From the NCBI GenBank assembly GCA_050288085.1, contig JBNKDD010000300.1, forward strand, positions 1-7,061: a stretch of DNA of 7,061 nucleotides, in the 5' to 3' direction. Source of the stretch: JBNKDD01 sp050288085. Lineage in GTDB: Bacteria; Chloroflexota; Anaerolineae; Aggregatilineales; UBA3940. The notes under the pieces are model-generated. The model was not told the origin of the DNA. It saw only the letters and a list, made by a program, of their open reading frames with translations, and did not search any database. Below, piece after piece: positions 6,410 through 7,061 of this stretch; position 1 is the first letter of the stretch; every line of letters begins with the position of its first letter. The position numbers were made by a program, and so were the translations under genes.

Positions 6410-7061
6410 CTACACCTCGTCGGTGAACTTATAACCAACCCCGTAGACGGTCAGCACATAATGCGGTTCGGCAGGATCGGATTCTAATTTGCGGCGCAAG
6501 TTTTTGATGTGAGCATCGATACTGCGGGCATAGCCTTCATGGGCATAACCGTGCAGCCGGTCGAGAAGCTGCTCACGGGTGAAGGTCTGTCCGGGGTGCT
6601 GGGCCAGAATCGCCAGCAAACTGAACTCAATCCGGGTCAGATCGATTGTTTCACCGGCCAGTACAACCCGGTGACCGTTTAGATCGACCTCCAGATCGCC
6701 CGCCCGGAGCAGCCCCGACTGCCGGACTCCGCCTTGCACTCGCCGGAGCACGGCCCGCACCCGTGCGACCAGCTCACGCGGGGAGAAGGGTTTGGTGATG
6801 TAATCGTCCGCGCCCAGCTCCAACCCGATCAGGCGGTCGGTTTCCTCAATGCGGGCTGTCAGCATAATGATCGGTACATCCGACTCGCGCCGGATCGCCC
6901 GGCACACGTCGAGGCCATCAAGCTCCGGCAGCATCAGGTCAAGCACTACCAGATCGGGCTGCTCCTGCCGGGCCATGATCAATGCGTTGCGACCATCACC
7001 CGCCGCCAGCACCCGGTAGCCGCTTTGCTCCAGGTAATCACGGGCCAGTTTTACGATTTTC
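6410..7061 (-). CDS. OmpR/PhoB-family response regulator (N-terminus cut by window edge)
   Basis: A two-component DNA-binding regulator, 216 residues visible; the frame is open to the window end, so the GTG at 7012 is internal and about 10-15 first residues, including the acidic pocket, are missing. In visible numbering the receiver shows the phosphate acceptor D41 in LDLMLPELDG, T68 in MLTAR and K90 in YITKPFSP, so it should be phosphorylatable. A short linker leads to a winged-helix domain (about 120-216) with EFSLLAIL, the recognition-helix region SIDAHIKNLRRKLE and the wing VYGVGYKF. Regulator first, kinase second, with a 2-bp gap, is the usual cognate arrangement; the pair probably responds to envelope or internal stress but no target is visible. 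Its promoter lies beyond the right edge. Confidence 0.96.
   Translation of the reverse strand, partial: KIVKLARDYLEQSGYRVLAAGDGRNALIMARQEQPDLVVLDLMLPELDGLDVCRAIRRESDVPIIMLTARIEETDRLIGLELGADDYITKPFSPRELVARVRAVLRRVQGGVRQSGLLRAGDLEVDLNGHRVVLAGETIDLTRIEFSLLAILAQHPGQTFTREQLLDRLHGYAHEGYARSIDAHIKNLRRKLESDPAEPHYVLTVYGVGYKFTDEV
6413..6418 (-). promoter_or_regulatory. Ribosome binding site deciding the kinase TTG start
   Basis: On the minus strand GAGGTG forms the last two sense codons of the response regulator (Glu-Val before TAG), and its GAGG core stands 7 bases before TTG 6407. The strong match makes the TTG start credible and implies that ribosomes finishing the regulator re-initiate on the kinase. 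Confidence 0.65.

Noticed and set aside
5848..6426. Long open frame on the plus strand opposite the kinase gene
   Set aside because: Arg/Ser/Pro-rich shadow of a high-GC gene; the minus-strand frame has all kinase motifs.

Overview
The window is a stretch of bacterial chromosome, moderately GC-rich, with short intergenic gaps and some GTG and TTG starts. It carries six protein genes. Two of them are cut by the window edges. The style of SecA (greatly enlarged region after the motor, SEC-C zinc tail), the stand-alone FGE/SUMF1-fold protein with its 'DTRPGVGLR..GLPDI.W' linker, and the palindromic C-rich intergenic repeats suggest a member of the Chloroflexota (Anaerolineae-like). This is inference from remembered family features; no search was run.

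Layout, left to right. 1-1794 (+): the C-terminal two thirds or so of SecA, the preprotein-translocase motor. It is followed by a strong GC-rich hairpin that lacks a U-tract. 1991-3088 (+): a complete zinc adenosine deaminase (add), closed by a textbook-like hairpin whose stem begins inside the stop codon. 3166-3849 (+): a complete protein-L-isoaspartate O-methyltransferase (pcm). 4090-5043 (+): an FGE-sulfatase-fold protein that lacks the copper-binding catalytic cysteines of true formylglycine-generating enzymes. It has its own promoter-like TATAAT and an 8-bp inverted repeat upstream. On the minus strand from the right edge: an OmpR/PhoB-type response regulator (7061-6410, first residues cut off) followed after 2 bp by a HAMP-containing sensor histidine kinase (6407-5190). 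The pair faces the FGE-fold gene tail to tail.

The four plus-strand genes do not look like one pathway: protein export, purine salvage, repair of aged proteins, and an unassigned lectin-like-fold protein. Each gap holds hairpins or a promoter-like site, so they look like separately terminated units. The two minus-strand genes form a clear two-component operon with translational coupling.

The least ordinary part is 3884-5170. Two copies of a modular, multi-hairpin repeat, sharing a 43-bp core with one mismatch, lie in opposite orientation on either side of the FGE-fold gene. This may be chance placement of a dispersed intergenic repeat, or the borders of a small cassette. I see no transposase, reverse transcriptase, CRISPR array, tRNA or rRNA, and no convincing new multi-gene system.
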